A program made the position numbers and the translations under genes. Of a stretch of 64,000 nucleotides of DNA, positions 12,280-25,500 are shown piece after piece. The first letter of the stretch is position 1, and each line of letters starts with the position of its first letter. The stretch is from Monosporascus cannonballus (Eukaryota; Ascomycota; Sordariomycetes; Xylariales). The notes under the pieces were generated by a model. The model was not told the origin of the DNA. It did not search any database and saw nothing but the letters and a program-made list of their open reading frames with translations. The DNA lies in assembly GCA_004154925.1 (NCBI GenBank), contig QJNS01000134.1, forward strand, positions 124,001 through 188,000. Direction: 5' to 3'.

Positions 12280-12900
12280 TTTCCCTTATTTCCGAGGCCT
12301 TAAAAAAAACTTTCGAAAAATATATCCGAAAAAACCTAAAAGCAGGCCGGATACGTTATTCGAAAACGGACATAAGGGCATTAATATGATTTGTGCCCAA
12401 AAAGAACCGCAGTTTTCGATTATATGTCGATTATAAAGGGCTAAATCGGCCAACGATAAAAAACCGATACCCCTTACCCTTAACTTCAGAAATACTAAAT
12501 CGCTTAAGGTTAATTAAGATATTTTCGAAAATTAATTTTAAACATATTTATTATTATATTAAAATTAAAAAAATAAGTAATAAAAAATTGCTTTTCGATT
12601 GTAATATGGATAATTTAAATATACGGTTATGTAATTTAACCTTATTAACGCGTTAATTACGTTTTAGGTCTATATATATAAAGTATTAACTAAGTTAATT
12701 AATTATATATATATAATATATTTAAATAACATAATTATTTATTCGGATAAAGAAAAAAAGCATATAAAATATTTTTAATTAATATACAAACGGTTATTAT
12801 AATATTAATTATTTGCGAAAAAGTTTAAATATAAATGTTTCAAAAAAATGGTTTTATAATTTATAATTAATATTAACGGTTTGGAAATTAGCCGCCAACG
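12280..12900 (+). pseudogene. Gy2b reverse transcriptase remnant
   Basis: The stretch 12393-12656 is open and carries classic Ty3/Gypsy RT motifs: 'VPKKNRSFRLYVDYKGLN' (family VPKKDGSLRxCVDYRxLN), 'IKNRYPLPLTSEILNRL', and 'FSKINFKHIYYYIKI' in place of xTKIDLxxAYHxIRI. The catalytic Asp of the KIDL motif is now Asn. Downstream, 'NNIIIYSDKEKKHIKYF' near 12730-12770 is the mutated YLDDIxIYS loop, so both active-site Asp residues are lost. The start at 12393 is internal to pol and not a real start codon. Confidence 0.88.
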
Positions 12901-13560
12901 GGTCAATATTATCGAAATATAGCCGAAACCAAAATTAATTCATAATATTTAAGAATTTCTGGAATTCGCAAATTTTTATCGGAAATTTATCGCCTATTAT
13001 TTGTACATTACCGAACCTATTATTAGACTTCTAAAAAAGGCGTAAGGCAAAAGAAAAACACCAAAATTTAAATAATTTAAAAAATTTAAAAGGGCGTTTC
13101 GAAACTTGAAAAATACCTTTTAATCGGTAACCATTTTCCGATATTAAAATAACGCCAAAAATACCAAGATTAAAATAAACGCCTTAATAAAAATTATATT
13201 AACGATATTCTTATAAAAATACGGAAAATATTAATATTTAATTATATATTAATTGCAAAAGCTAAATCCAACCGAAAAACAATAAGCTATAAAGCAATAA
13301 AAACTATTGGCGATTATAAAAAGCTTAAAATATTATTAGTAATACTTTAAAAATACGGAAAATTTTTTTTCTAATACTTACCGATTACATAACGTTAAAG
13401 GATATAATAAAGGCGCCGGCGCGGAACCTTAAAAAAAGATTGACCCGATAAATTTACTGCCTTACGTAATTTGATTTTAAAATCTAATACCGACCGGGCG
13501 CCGCCAACTCGGCGGATAAGCTATTTAAACGCCCGGATTACATATTAAGGGAAATCGTAT
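12900..13560 (+). pseudogene. Gy2b RNase H remnant
   Basis: It is colinear with Gy2a 6190-6960. The linker 'YRLT*FDFKI*YRPG' followed by 'NSAD' and 'RRPDY' is readable at 13450-13545. The uninterrupted reading here shows the exact site where the 125-bp solo LTR entered Gy2a. It is inactive. Confidence 0.7.
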
Positions 13561-13849
13561 ATAAAAACGTAATTTTTACGTTATCCAAAAAATTCGGACT
13601 TACGAATAATATGCCGGAAAACGTAAAAAAAACGGTCGTAAATATATAGCGTAATTTAAAATATTATAAGAAAATAAAAGGCCTTAAAAGAATAACGCAA
13701 AATTCGTTCGTTATAAAATTGTTAAACAGATTTCAAATAACGGAAATTTAAATAATTATTATCCGCGTAAAAAAAGCGGACAAACTTCGTTATACGATTA
13801 TAAGAAACTTTCGAAAAGAAAAGGAAGGCAGAAAACCATATATTTGCCG

Positions 13850-15000
13850 AATTTATCGCTTACGAATAACAATATAAATACGAATCCTAATAATAATACA
13901 ATTAATAATTAAATAACGGCAACCGTAAATTACGACCGTATTATAATTGAATTTTAAAAGATCTGGGAAAAACAAAATTAATATTTAAATTATTATTTAT
14001 AACCAATATATTTTACGTCCTTTAGCAAAAAAGCTATTTAAGGACGAAATAACATTTTAGCTACAATTTTTTTAATAATTTTATAATTAGATTTAAAGGT
14101 TGCAAATTAAGAACTTAAATATTATAAAGTTAATATCAATAATTAAACGTTAAATCGAAATAAAAAAAGATATTTTTTAAACTTAAATAAAATTTTATAT
14201 TATCGAAATAAACTTATAATCTCGTTATAAAACGGTTTACGAAAATAACTGATTAATTAATACCATAATAATTTAAAAATAAAACATACAAGATATATCC
14301 GTACGTTAAAATTAATAACGAAAAAGTTTCATTAGGAAAAAATAATAAATAATATCTGAAAATATATTAAATAATATCCAAATTACCGGGGCATAATAAA
14401 ACTATGCTATAAACTATATGGACAATTATAGCCCCTGCCGTTACTTAAATAACTTTTTCAAAAAATCTTGTTAAATTTTATTACGGAATTTTTTAAAAGC
14501 CTAGATTTAAACGGGCTAAAATACGACGTAATTCTGGTAATCGTCAACCGCTTTACGAAATTAAAACTATTTATTCTTATGGTTAAAACCTTAACCGTAA
14601 CGAAATTAGCCTAATTACTTTACGATAAGGGAAAATATAAATTCGGTAAACCGGCTGGAATTATTACTAATAAAAATAAATTATTAAAAAATTAATTCTA
14701 GGCGGAATTTTATAAAAAACAAAAAATAAAACGGCGAATATCGACCGCTTATTATCCGCAAACAAATAAATAAATAGAACGTATTTAATAAATCATAAAA
14801 TATTATTTCCGTAATTATATTAATAAATATTAAAATAATTGGATAGAATTATTACGAAATATAAAATTCGTACATAATAATATACGGAACGTATTTACCG
14901 GCCGTTTTCTGTTTAAAGCCCTATATAAATATTATTTAAAAATAATAAAATACTTTCCGTAAATGTTTAAAGGATAAATATAAGAAATTAAAAAGTACTT
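13850..15000 (+). pseudogene. Gy2b integrase remnant
   Basis: A long in-register stretch at about 14525-14930 reads 'YDVILVIVNRFTKLKLFI', 'FGKPAGIITNKNK', 'RRISTAYYPQTNK', 'WIELLRNIKFVHNN' and 'FKALYKYY', which are the ordered landmarks of a Ty3/Gypsy integrase core. The second catalytic Asp (SDRG in the family) has become Asn (TNKN), and QTDGQTER has become QTNK*IER. Stops are TAA/TAG at former Gln codons. It is a dead copy. Confidence 0.85.
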
Positions 15001-17169
15001 TAAGAAAATAACGGTTATTTATTAAATAATGCATAAATATTGAAAAAGAAACGGTAAGAGCCCAGAAAAAAATATTATAATTAACGTTATACGCTTATAG
15101 AATTCTAATTAAAGCAATAAATAAATTTATCGACCAAAAGCTTCAAATTTAAAAAATAGAAAATTCGTATTTACTTATATTCGGGTTATAATTAAAAAAT
15201 AAATAAGCTTTTAAACTTACAAAATAATTTTTCTTACTAAATACTAACGGATATATAATATATTTCTAATATCCTTATTAAAACCGTAATATAACCGGAA
15301 ACCGGGCGACGTCCAAATAACCTTACCGGACCTAATAAAGGAACAGAAAAAATAAATAATAAAAAATATTGTCTGTTACCGAAATAACCGGAAATAACGC
15401 AAATATCCAATTAAATAAGAAAATTAACCTGCTAAATATAATACGTAAAAACCCCGAAAATACCTGGAATACGTACTTAAAATATTATAATGTTACGAGA
15501 AAAAAATTAAATACGTATACAAAAAATGGGATAACCTAAAAACCGTAAAATAATAATAGCCCAATCGGAAATTAATCGCCTAATAATTACAAAAATCACA
15601 AGAAATAATTTGAAGTAAAATTAAAATATTAATATTAAAATATTACCTAATTATATAACTGCTTTTAAACTTTAAGCGAATAATTACGTTATTATATACC
15701 GATCAAAAACCTATAAGTAACGTAAAAAAATTTAAATTTTTATTTCGAAAATATAATTTCGCATTAAATTATTATATTTTATATTAATTAACCCTTAATA
15801 AGCGTATTAGTGAAATTAATATAAGAATATCAGAAAATAATTAAAGATTATACGATAGCAAAAAACGGGCATATTTATTAAACTTATTAAACGTAAAATC
15901 CGGAAAACATTTAAAAACGTCCTACTTTTTACGAAAAATAAGATCAAAATAATTAGAATATAATTTGTTACTAATCGGAAATAAGGCGCCGTCCTTAAAA
16001 CGCTTAACATACTTAGGTTTAATAATAGCTTCGCCGGGTAAAGCCGTTTTTTAATTATAGTTATTAATAAGTATTAAAATTTCGTTAAAGCGTCGAAAAA
16101 CGGTTAGAAAATATTTGTAAATCGGAAATATAACGGCATAACGGCTTTCGAAAATCGCCTTATTTATAAAAATACCTTAAAATTCCGTTTAATCGGAAAT
16201 TAATTGCGGAATAATAAAAAAAGGACCGTAATACTTATAAAAAAATTTAAATTTATAAACCTATAAAACTGTATTAAAACTAAATTTTCGCAATTATAAC
16301 GGACGATCGAAAATTAACCTTAATTACATTAAGGAAATAATATTCCTTAATAATAATTATGTTAAAAGTAAGCTTGGTTTTACGAAAAACGTTAAATTAA
16401 TAATTAACCGTAATTACGTTGGAACGTTCGTATTAGGTATCCGTAATACGAACCTTTTTAAGTTCGTCGATTAACTTCTAATTATTAATATTAAACTAAA
16501 AAACCGTTTAAGCGGTACCTTTAAAAATAATCGGAATTAAAACGGAAATCAAATAATAATATTAATAATATTAAAAATAATTATTTATCGTACGAAAAAT
16601 CTTATAATAATAATTAACTATAACGTAATTTAAGATATCCGAAACCTAAATATAAATCGTATAATAATCGAAATAACGTTATATTACGTAAATATAACAA
16701 AGTTTATTACCGTTCGTAATACAACTAGTATTTATTTTACTATCGGCATTAAAAGAATAATGCTAAAGGAAATCCTAATCCTCCTTAATATCAAAATACC
16801 ATTTTTTTAAAACTTCTTACGAAAAGGAAATATAGCGAATAGAAATAATACGCAAAATAAACGGAAAAAACGAAATAAAAATAAAAAAACGGGAAACCAA
16901 ACGAAACGCGTATGTAAAAAAAGTAAAAATATAAACGTAAAAAGGAAAAAACAGTAAATAAAATAAAGTTAAAAAAGGATTATAATAAGAAACTGGGCGA
17001 AACATAATTAATTACATAATATAATACGCATTAATTATTACGACAATTATTTATAACATAACATAACGGTAAATTATCGGCAAACATACGCAACCAAATT
17101 TATAAAATATATTATATCAAATTAATAATAATATTATTAGGAATTAATAGCTTAAAAGGGGAAAATAAT
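15001..17169 (+). other. Gy2b pol C-terminus, long 3' tail and polypurine tract
   Basis: About 2.1 kb follow integrase. The beginning (15300-15560) holds coding-like, charged sequence. The middle (15815-16565) is the part missing from Gy2a, and I do not recognise a domain in it. A very A-rich, Lys/Arg-rich block lies at 16800-17000, and the polypurine tract AAAAGGGGAAAA at 17154-17165. The minus-strand open stretches at 15816-16010 and 16817-17005 are reverse readings of this A-rich DNA. Confidence 0.5.
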
Positions 17170-17376
17170 TATAAGAATATAACTCTTATAAGAATAAGGC
17201 TGGTAACCGACCAACTACCGATCAGCCACCGACTTACTTATTAATATAAATCCACCATCTGGCAGCTAGTGGGAAACGCCAGATGGAAGTAACCTAATAC
17301 ATTTACTTTTTAGAATACGCTCTATAACTGGTCGGAGATCACCTTACGTTAACTTTTAGCTATCTATTATCTTATA
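17170..17376 (+). repeat. Gy2b 3' LTR
   Basis: It begins TATAAGAATATAAC (TG changed to TA) and ends CTTATA, 207 bp as in the 5' LTR. 'CCATCTGGCAGCTAGTGGGA' and 'AACGCCAGATGGAAGTAACC' are conserved blocks, and the two halves CCATCTGG and CCAGATGG are inverted relative to each other. Confidence 0.8.
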
Positions 17377-17800
17377 TTTAACATTGTCGTATCGCGTTCT
17401 TATTTCTTTAATATTAACTTTATTTATAAATAATCATATTATTTCGAATATTAAATTATAAAAGAGTTCTTCTAATTATATGTTAAAATAAGTTTTAAAA
17501 TAAATTAATTATACAATTACAATAATATATCGAAATAATCTTAGTAATATTACTTAATTATATTTAAAAGAAATCATTAAAAAAACTAAAAAGTTTATAA
17601 CGAAAACAGCAAAGATTTTATCACAATTTTTTAATACAAACCTATTTCGCAAAATAACAGCATTTAATTCCGTTAAAAGATTAATTAATCGCGAAACGTT
17701 ATTTATTTTTGATAAGAATTTTAAATACTTTAATATACAATATACAATTATTTAATATTTCTGTTCGGTACATTTTTATAATATATAAATTAATTTATGT
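17377..17800 (-). pseudogene. Gy1b reverse transcriptase fragment
   Basis: It is homologous to Gy1a 475-890. 'cgtatcgcgttctt' is shared exactly at the left edge, and the block that encodes the RPIN-type finger motif in Gy1a is recognisable near 17680-17710. Only the N-terminal half to the catalytic loop remains, and it is heavily interrupted. Confidence 0.65.
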
Positions 17801-20800
17801 TTATCTTCACTAATAAAACAATATATTTAAATTTCTATACTTTGTGAAACATAATTGTAATATTATAAAAAAAATAAAATATCTTATTAGTTTAATTATA
17901 TTTTTATTAATGTTATTCTGCAGCAACTTCTTTCTCGAATAATGTATTTTTTAAAAAAGGTTTTTATATAGATAAACCTATTACTAATTTAATCAAATAA
18001 AATCTCGGCTTTCTTCAGTTAATTAGATTTTTCGAAATATTAAAATAAATCTAAGAAATAATGCAGTTAAAAATATGTTAATCTTATTTAAAATATTGTT
18101 TTATGTTATAATTATTTACATGTCTTTTTCAAATTTATTATTCTTTTTAATTTAAAGTTTTAAATAATATCAAGTTATTAAGTAAGATATTATCTATAAA
18201 AACTACATTCGTTTATTTAAATTTATTAATAATAATAATTTAAGCTATTTCTTTTGTTAATATTATTATATATTTTTTATAATGTTTTATATAACGATTA
18301 TATCCACTTCTTATTATTAAATCACCCTTAAAATATGTTTTTAAAATTCAACGTATTTTTATAGACTTTAAATAAACTTATAATGTTTATTAAAAAAACG
18401 TTTTTTATATAAATTATATAAAACCCTTGAACAAATTATTTTTCTTTTCGTTATTAAACTTATTTATGTCAATAAAACGGCTTATAAAATTACAGATTAT
18501 ATTTTTAAAATAGATATTTGCGTATATATTACGATTAGTTAATTTTATCGATATTAAAAATCTAATAATCTTTATCGGGCTAAATTATAGAATTTCTTTT
18601 ATTATCTTTAAGTTTATATTTAATATCATATTCGATTTTGCTATAAAGTTACAATTTATAAACCCGTATTTATCTTATTATTAATCCATAATTTTTAACC
18701 TATAACGAATATATAATATTTAATTCGGCTTCTATGTTAATAATATTCATAATTAAATCTCTTGTTCCGTAACATTAATTTTAGAAATTAATTTAAATAA
18801 CAAATAATATATTTAATCGGATTACATTATTTTATAAATAAAATACTAAGCCTTTTTATTCTTCTATTTTATATTAAATATTCTTAGTTAAACTTGTAAC
18901 AACTTAATCTAATTTAATAAATACAAAACTACGAATTTTTACATTCGTTAATTTAATTGTTTTTTTATTTCTACGATTTATTACTTTTAAAACTTTTACG
19001 GCCATAAAATTTCTAAAAGTTTTATTAAAATCTAGACAAAGCTTAATCAATTCTAACTAAGTAATTTTGAATTTTCTTTTATATTTTTGTAAATCCTAAC
19101 TCTTAATATTTTACATATTAATTCTTAATTACTTCACTGTAACTAAAGGTATTATCTGGGTATATATTTATTTCCATATCTACAAAATAGAAATCTGTTT
19201 AATATAAATTTATTATTATAAATATTTCTTTGTAATGTATTTATTAGTATGTTTTTTACCAAATTGCTTAATTAATATAACATCAATAAATGTAAAAAGT
19301 TAATTATTTATATTGACTTTTATTATCTAAATTCTTTTAAGGTATCAAATACTTTTATTTTAAATATAATTACTTGAAAAGTAATTAATCATAAATACAT
19401 TTTTATAAAAGGACATACTATGTTTTACAATAAAATAAAACATAATAATTTTAATAATATGGTTTTATTTAGTAATACATTCAGATATTTTAAGATATAA
19501 AATTATCGTAAAATAAAATACGACAGAGATATTAATATAAGTAAAATTAGAGTTAATATTAAATCTGGAATTTTTTAATTCTTTAAAATCTTTTATCGAT
19601 AATTATAATACTTTATTCTATCTTTAAAATATTTTAAAATTTTGATAAATTATATATCAACTTTGAAATCTTTTCCCAAATAAAAATATTTTTTATTAAT
19701 TACTTAATTGCAGAATACTGTCAAAAATTATATTATATCTAAATTAACCCTATTAACATTAAACCTAAACAAAATTATATATTAATTATTTTCGAACGAA
19801 ATTAAATCGGGTTTCTTTTTGTTCGAAACAAATTTATACGTATATACCACATGTTATTATTTATTGTGAAACTAATAAAGCAAATTTTAAAAATTATTAA
19901 ATCATTTTTCCTTAATTTGGAAAGCACTTTAATATTTATTTCGTCCATAATAATGTCCTATTTTATTAAAATTATCTCCTTAAAAACTTATTATATTAAT
20001 TAACAAATCGGTACTATTATACTCTACTAAAAACGGTTTCTAATCTATTAATACGTAATATTACAATAAATGAATAACTTTACAATTTCTTATTTGTTTA
20101 AAAAGAATATTAAAATTTAAATTTATCGCATTAAAGTCATCTTTAATCCCTATAAAATATTAACAATTTCCAGTATCTAATTATATTTTATCAATGAAAA
20201 AAATTTAAATTGAAAATTATTTTATCGAAAAGCTCAACGCCTTATTGTCGTATTTTATTTATCTGGCCAAAGTCGTAACGAACCGTATTTACTAATCGCT
20301 TTCGTTTTTTATATTTAATTTATTTAATCTTCATAAAAACTTAACTTTTAATTAATAAGATTACTGTATATTAAGGCGTTATATATTAATGTTGAAAATG
20401 TAAAAATAAGTTATTAAATGGTTTTCGCAACAATTAAACAAAGTTTTTATTAATAAACTATCCGTATATTTATTTATATTTATATTTATATCTTCAAATT
20501 AAAGGTTTTTAATAATATGAAAACCTTTAGTAATATATTTTAAATAATACGTATAAACCTACTTACATATATTGTATTAAATTTAATTTGTCAAATTTAT
20601 TAATCGATGCTTAATAATTCGTATTACTTTAAATCTTATAATTTAAATTTTTTTAAAAGATTTTGAACCACTTTATCTTATATATTGATACCCTTAAATA
20701 TAACTTTAAACGGATCTTTTATAAAATGATAATTTATTTTCAAATGTAATTAATTAATTATTTACGGTTATTAAAATTTATATATCTAAAATAACTTATT

Positions 20801-22490
20801 AACTTCTTTAAGCTAATCGATAACCGTAATATTAAAAACACGGAATTTGAAAAATTATATTTATCTAGTAACAGCTTAAAAGACTTAACTTACCTATAAT
20901 ATTTATTAAAAATCTATACTCGCATTTACTAAAGAATTGTAAAAGTATGGCCTTAAAAATAAATAAAGCAAATTTAGCAGAAATTAATAAAATAATGTAA
21001 ATATATTAAGCTTACTATCTTATAAACGTTTTTACAATAATATTCGATATTTTTACTATGAATTTTTTAATTATATATAAAGCAAACTTTAAAAATTATA
21101 AAATTATTTAAAAAAGGTTATTACTAACTGTTTTCGTACTTGAATTCAAATAATCGATAATAATTAATAATACTTAATATTAAACTTGAATCTCTTTGAA
21201 TAATAAGAAATTCCGCAACAAATATTAACCCTTCTTATATCGCAATATTTAATAACTTTAACGAAATTTATTAATCAAAAAATAAATTTTAAAATTATTA
21301 TTTAAATACGAAAATATTTAAAAATTTAAAGCTTTGAATATTTTCGTACATTTTTTAAACTTTGCCCAATTATAATAAACATTTTTAAATATAAACAAAT
21401 CTATTTTTTAATTAGTATAATACTGGTAGTAAATATCCGATTTAACTATTTTTAATTTTATAATGAATTGCTTTATTATAAACTTTACTGTCAAAATAAT
21501 TTTATTAATTAATACCAACAAATCTAATAAAATATCTTCAAATAGAACGTATACGGATTATGAACTTATTTGGGTAAAGGTATTCCGAAATATATTATTT
21601 AATAAATTGATTTCAGTTTTTTAATTATCGAAAATATTAATTCTTTGTCAACCTTTTTACAAACGAAATTACAAATTTTAAAACTTTATTCCTATCTTTA
21701 CTGATATTAATAATCCAAATCATATTATTGATTATGTGATCGTTATTTTATCTTTCATTAATTAAAAATCTATATATATACGTCGCCAATAATATATTAT
21801 TATTTTACAATTATAAAAGTGGGTTTTTACTAATTAATTAATTGGTAATCTTAATTAAATTATATTTCTCGTCCAATTGCTAAATGTCGGAATTACGTTT
21901 TACAAGGTAAAAGCTTCTAAAAACATATATTATATCCTAAATCATGCTATTAACTTAAAATATAAATAATTAAACCCTGTTCTTAAATCTATATATTTTT
22001 AAATGTATAGTTTTTCTAAATCACTTTAATAAAAGTCTAATTCCAAATAAAGTTTTATAAACCCTTAATTTGTAAATATCTTTTTTGATTAATAATATTT
22101 TAAAATGGTTTCGTCGTTACCGCTTACAAGTAAGTTATTATCTTATAAAATATAATATAGGTTTTTGTATTTTTGTAACCGCAACTATAATTATTCGCAT
22201 TTTTAATAAAAGTTTTATCTTGTTTAAATATTAATAGAAAATTCGAAAATTATCTCGATAGTCAAGTAAACCTAATTTCCTTGTCTTAGTAGCTAAATAA
22301 AGTAAGACAGAGAAAAATTAATCTTAATTAATACGGATAAACAAGCTATATCGCGGTTCGAAAAGAATTACCGCAATACAAAACTTATTCTAATTATATT
22401 AATAATATTAAACCTCTATAACTAAAATATTAACAAAGAAATAATAAATACTGAGAATAGTCGTCGAAATTTTTCTTAAAGTTAAACCTA
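17801..22490 (-). pseudogene. Gy1b gag/protease and leader region, degraded
   Basis: It is colinear with Gy1a 900-5870 and is even more AT-rich. No domain can be read with confidence and no frame stays open. Its identity comes only from the match to Gy1a and from its place between RT and the LTR end. Confidence 0.5.
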
Positions 22491-22580
22491 TAATAAAAAA
22501 GAGGTTCTTAATATATATATAATACCCGGACTTTCTAATCAGCTAAAGCTAATTAAAACATAATACTCTGTTCTATTTTA
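22491..22580 (-). repeat. Outer part of Gy1b 5' LTR
   Basis: The block 'cccggactttctaatcagct' and the terminal 'ttctatttta' correspond to 'cccggactttctgatcagcc' and 'gctctatttca' in Gy1a. The differences are transitions of the RIP type. Confidence 0.65.
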
Positions 22581-25500
22581 ATAAATAAATTAATAAGAAT
22601 TTATTAGATATATATATAGTTAAATCATTAAAAATGCCTGGTTATATTTTAAGTAATCCTTTTTTAAAAATGTATTTAACATTTATTATATAATAATAAA
22701 AAAAGCATAAATTTATTTATTTATAAATATATTCACTTAAATAGAAATCTTTTATATAAATTATATACAATTTAATATTAATAAATAAGTTAATTCATTT
22801 ATTCTTTTGCCATGTTTTATAATATCTTTGACGTAAATTAGTAATTTTTAAACCCGTTTTTCAATTGTATATTAAATTAGACTTCTCGGACTTTAAGATA
22901 AAGAAGGTATTATAAAATTAACGAAACATATAATGTTTAAAACCTGTTAATTTTACGTAACGCCGTAGTATTTTAAAATTTAGATTATATTAATTAAAGT
23001 ATTAATTTTAAAATTTGTTCCCTATTTTTATATTTTAAATAATAAAAATAAATATATTTTTTTACCTTTTTTTCGCAATTTTTAAAGGCGAATATTTTGC
23101 TTCAGCATTTGGCTTTGTTTAATAAAAACGACCGGCAGTTGTTATCGGAATAATATACCTGTTTTTATTATTCAAATTTGGGGGCCAAAAATCTGGTTTT
23201 TATTTAAAAACAGTATTATTTTTAATAATCGTAATAATAATAAAAATAAACCCAACGATTATATTTGTAAAGCGATTAAATCGTAGATTATTATAATTAA
23301 TTCGAATTTCTTTTATAATATTGTATAATGCATAACGAAATAAAGATGTGATTTTATATATTAAGAAATATATTTCGATTACATTAAGCTTAAAAACTCA
23401 TAAAAAAGGTTAATAAAATTTTAAAGTTTATCCGAAAGGTTCAGAATAAAATAAGCATTAAATATATAATTTAGATAATATATAATCTATTTGCAATATT
23501 GAATATATATATTTTATTTTATCTTTATCGTATTATTTTCGCGTATGTTTATTTTTTTGTTTTAACATATTAATGTTTTATGGAATATTAATTATAGATG
23601 ATTGAGTTTAATAATATAATATAAAATATGAATAAATTGTTATTCGAATTTAAAATTATAATTGACGTATTATTACTTTTTCTTACCTTTTTCAATAAGG
23701 CCATAACTGATAAAAAAATTATAAATTTATCCTTGTTAAAAAATTGTTAAAAGAAAAAGAAAATTAAGAAAATTAAAAAATATCTTCTACGCTAAGAACA
23801 GAAACGAGAACAACAATAAAGGCGAATCTGAAATTAAAAAATAATCTAATACTGAAAATAAACAGGAATTTGCAAATAATTACGTATTTAACGAAACGGA
23901 TTATAAAAAAATAACGAAAAATTTAAAAAGAGATTCAATTGTAAAAACGAAAACAAATCTAACCATTTAAATAATAACGAATTAAATAATAAATATGTGA
24001 AAAAATTCGATTTTTAGTTTAATTAGAACCTATGTTAAAATTTCGAAACAATGTATAAAACATTTAAGAATTATTTTAACTGTTCGATATTTTAATATAT
24101 TATATTTATAAAACGGAGAATGCTAAAGCGTTTAAACAGTAATATATATTACCGAAGTAATTTAAGAAAATAATTATTTTTAACGACGATATAAATAAAG
24201 TTTTTTCAAAACTGTTATTTTTAATTACATGTTTCAACGATAACATAGTTAGTTTTATAATGTACTGTGAAAAATACATTAATTAATACTAATTTAAAAA
24301 TTTTATAATAAACTCTATATATACCTGAAATCGAACAAAAATATTTATAGTATTATTTTGTTAAAAACTTATATAAATAATAAATTATAAGAAAGATATT
24401 AGGTCGCTAGAATGAAGAACAAATTGTTATAGGTTTTATTATAAACAAGATTTTTTAGTATATATTAAGCATTGTATCGATTAGAGTTTAATAATATTGG
24501 CTTTGTATTATTGAAATCTTATTATAAAATAATAATTTTATAATTAAAATATAAACTATTTTATATTTTGGTTGTCAAAAATCCGTATTTCATTTATTAG
24601 TTCTAGAATATATAGCTTATGTATAATTATTCGAATCTTTTTACGCTTAAAAAGAAAGACGAAAAATATGTAAATAGACGTTATATTGTTAAAATTATGA
24701 AATAGCTTTTTCGAATTTTACGTTCCAGTAATTACTGAGTTTTAACTTCTCCTTAACTTAATATAAGTTTTTTAAAATATATTTATTTGTTTTTTAGCAA
24801 AATTTAAATATTTAAATACGTTTTAATCGGTATTTAGCTATATAAAGTTTGTAAACAAATTGAAATATTTAAGCGTTAAACAAAATATAAAAAATACGGA
24901 TTTTGTATAAAAGTTCAAATAATTAAAACAAGTAGCGGAACGAATTTCAAACTAAAGTAATCTAAAAAAGTATATAAAAAATAAGCAAAAAATAAAAATA
25001 AATGGACGGTGCAAATTGTTTTTGCTACTTTTCGTATTTTTTGCAAAATATTTATAAACGGCTTATTAAAAAATTAAAACATATATATTATATAAATATA
25101 AAAGATTAAATACATTTAAAAATAAATAGAAATTAAAATAACTTTATTTATAGAAAGTAAATTCGATATAATTAATTGTATTATAATAAAGATACATTAA
25201 CTTTTAATATTTTGATGATACCATAATTTTAATATTATATTTATTTTTTAGTTACTTTAAATCAGATAATTTGCAGTCTCTTTTATTTATAATATCAAAC
25301 AGTATTTATTATTTACGGGCATATATATTATATTTTAAAAAATATTTTAGTGTGTAAAAGTTATTATAAATTATTCGAAATATGAAAATTTATTAAAACT
25401 TCGTATGATATATATTTATTCAAGTTCATCAATTAAAACACAAAATCGAAAATTATGTACGTTTTAAAAAAATAATTAATTTCAAAATTTCGGACATTAC

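Larger units (their letters stand above)
9971..17376 (+). mobile_element. Gy2b: full-length Ty3/Gypsy LTR retrotransposon, RIP-degraded
   Basis: Two LTRs of equal length (207 bp) flank about 7 kb that reads gag, protease region, RT, RNase H, integrase and a long tail, in that order. It is the reference copy for Gy2 in this window. A third copy, Gy2c, lies on the minus strand at 36784-51017. Flanking 5-mers do not match (TCGTG on the left, TTTAA on the right), and the left neighbour is a Gy2a LTR while the right neighbour is a truncated Gy1b. A rearrangement rather than a simple insertion is therefore likely. All frames are broken. Confidence 0.85.
17377..22580 (-). mobile_element. Gy1b: second Gy1 Gypsy copy, truncated in RT
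   Basis: This minus-strand relic is colinear with Gy1a from about 470 to 5966. It breaks at 17377, inside RT just past the FxDDV loop, where the Gy2b LTR ends. RT similarity covers 17377-17800 and the decayed gag/protease region 17800-22250. The right end carries the same outer LTR block as Gy1a, more heavily mutated. The part of the element that should follow to the left is not found left of Gy2b, so it was lost. Confidence 0.75.
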
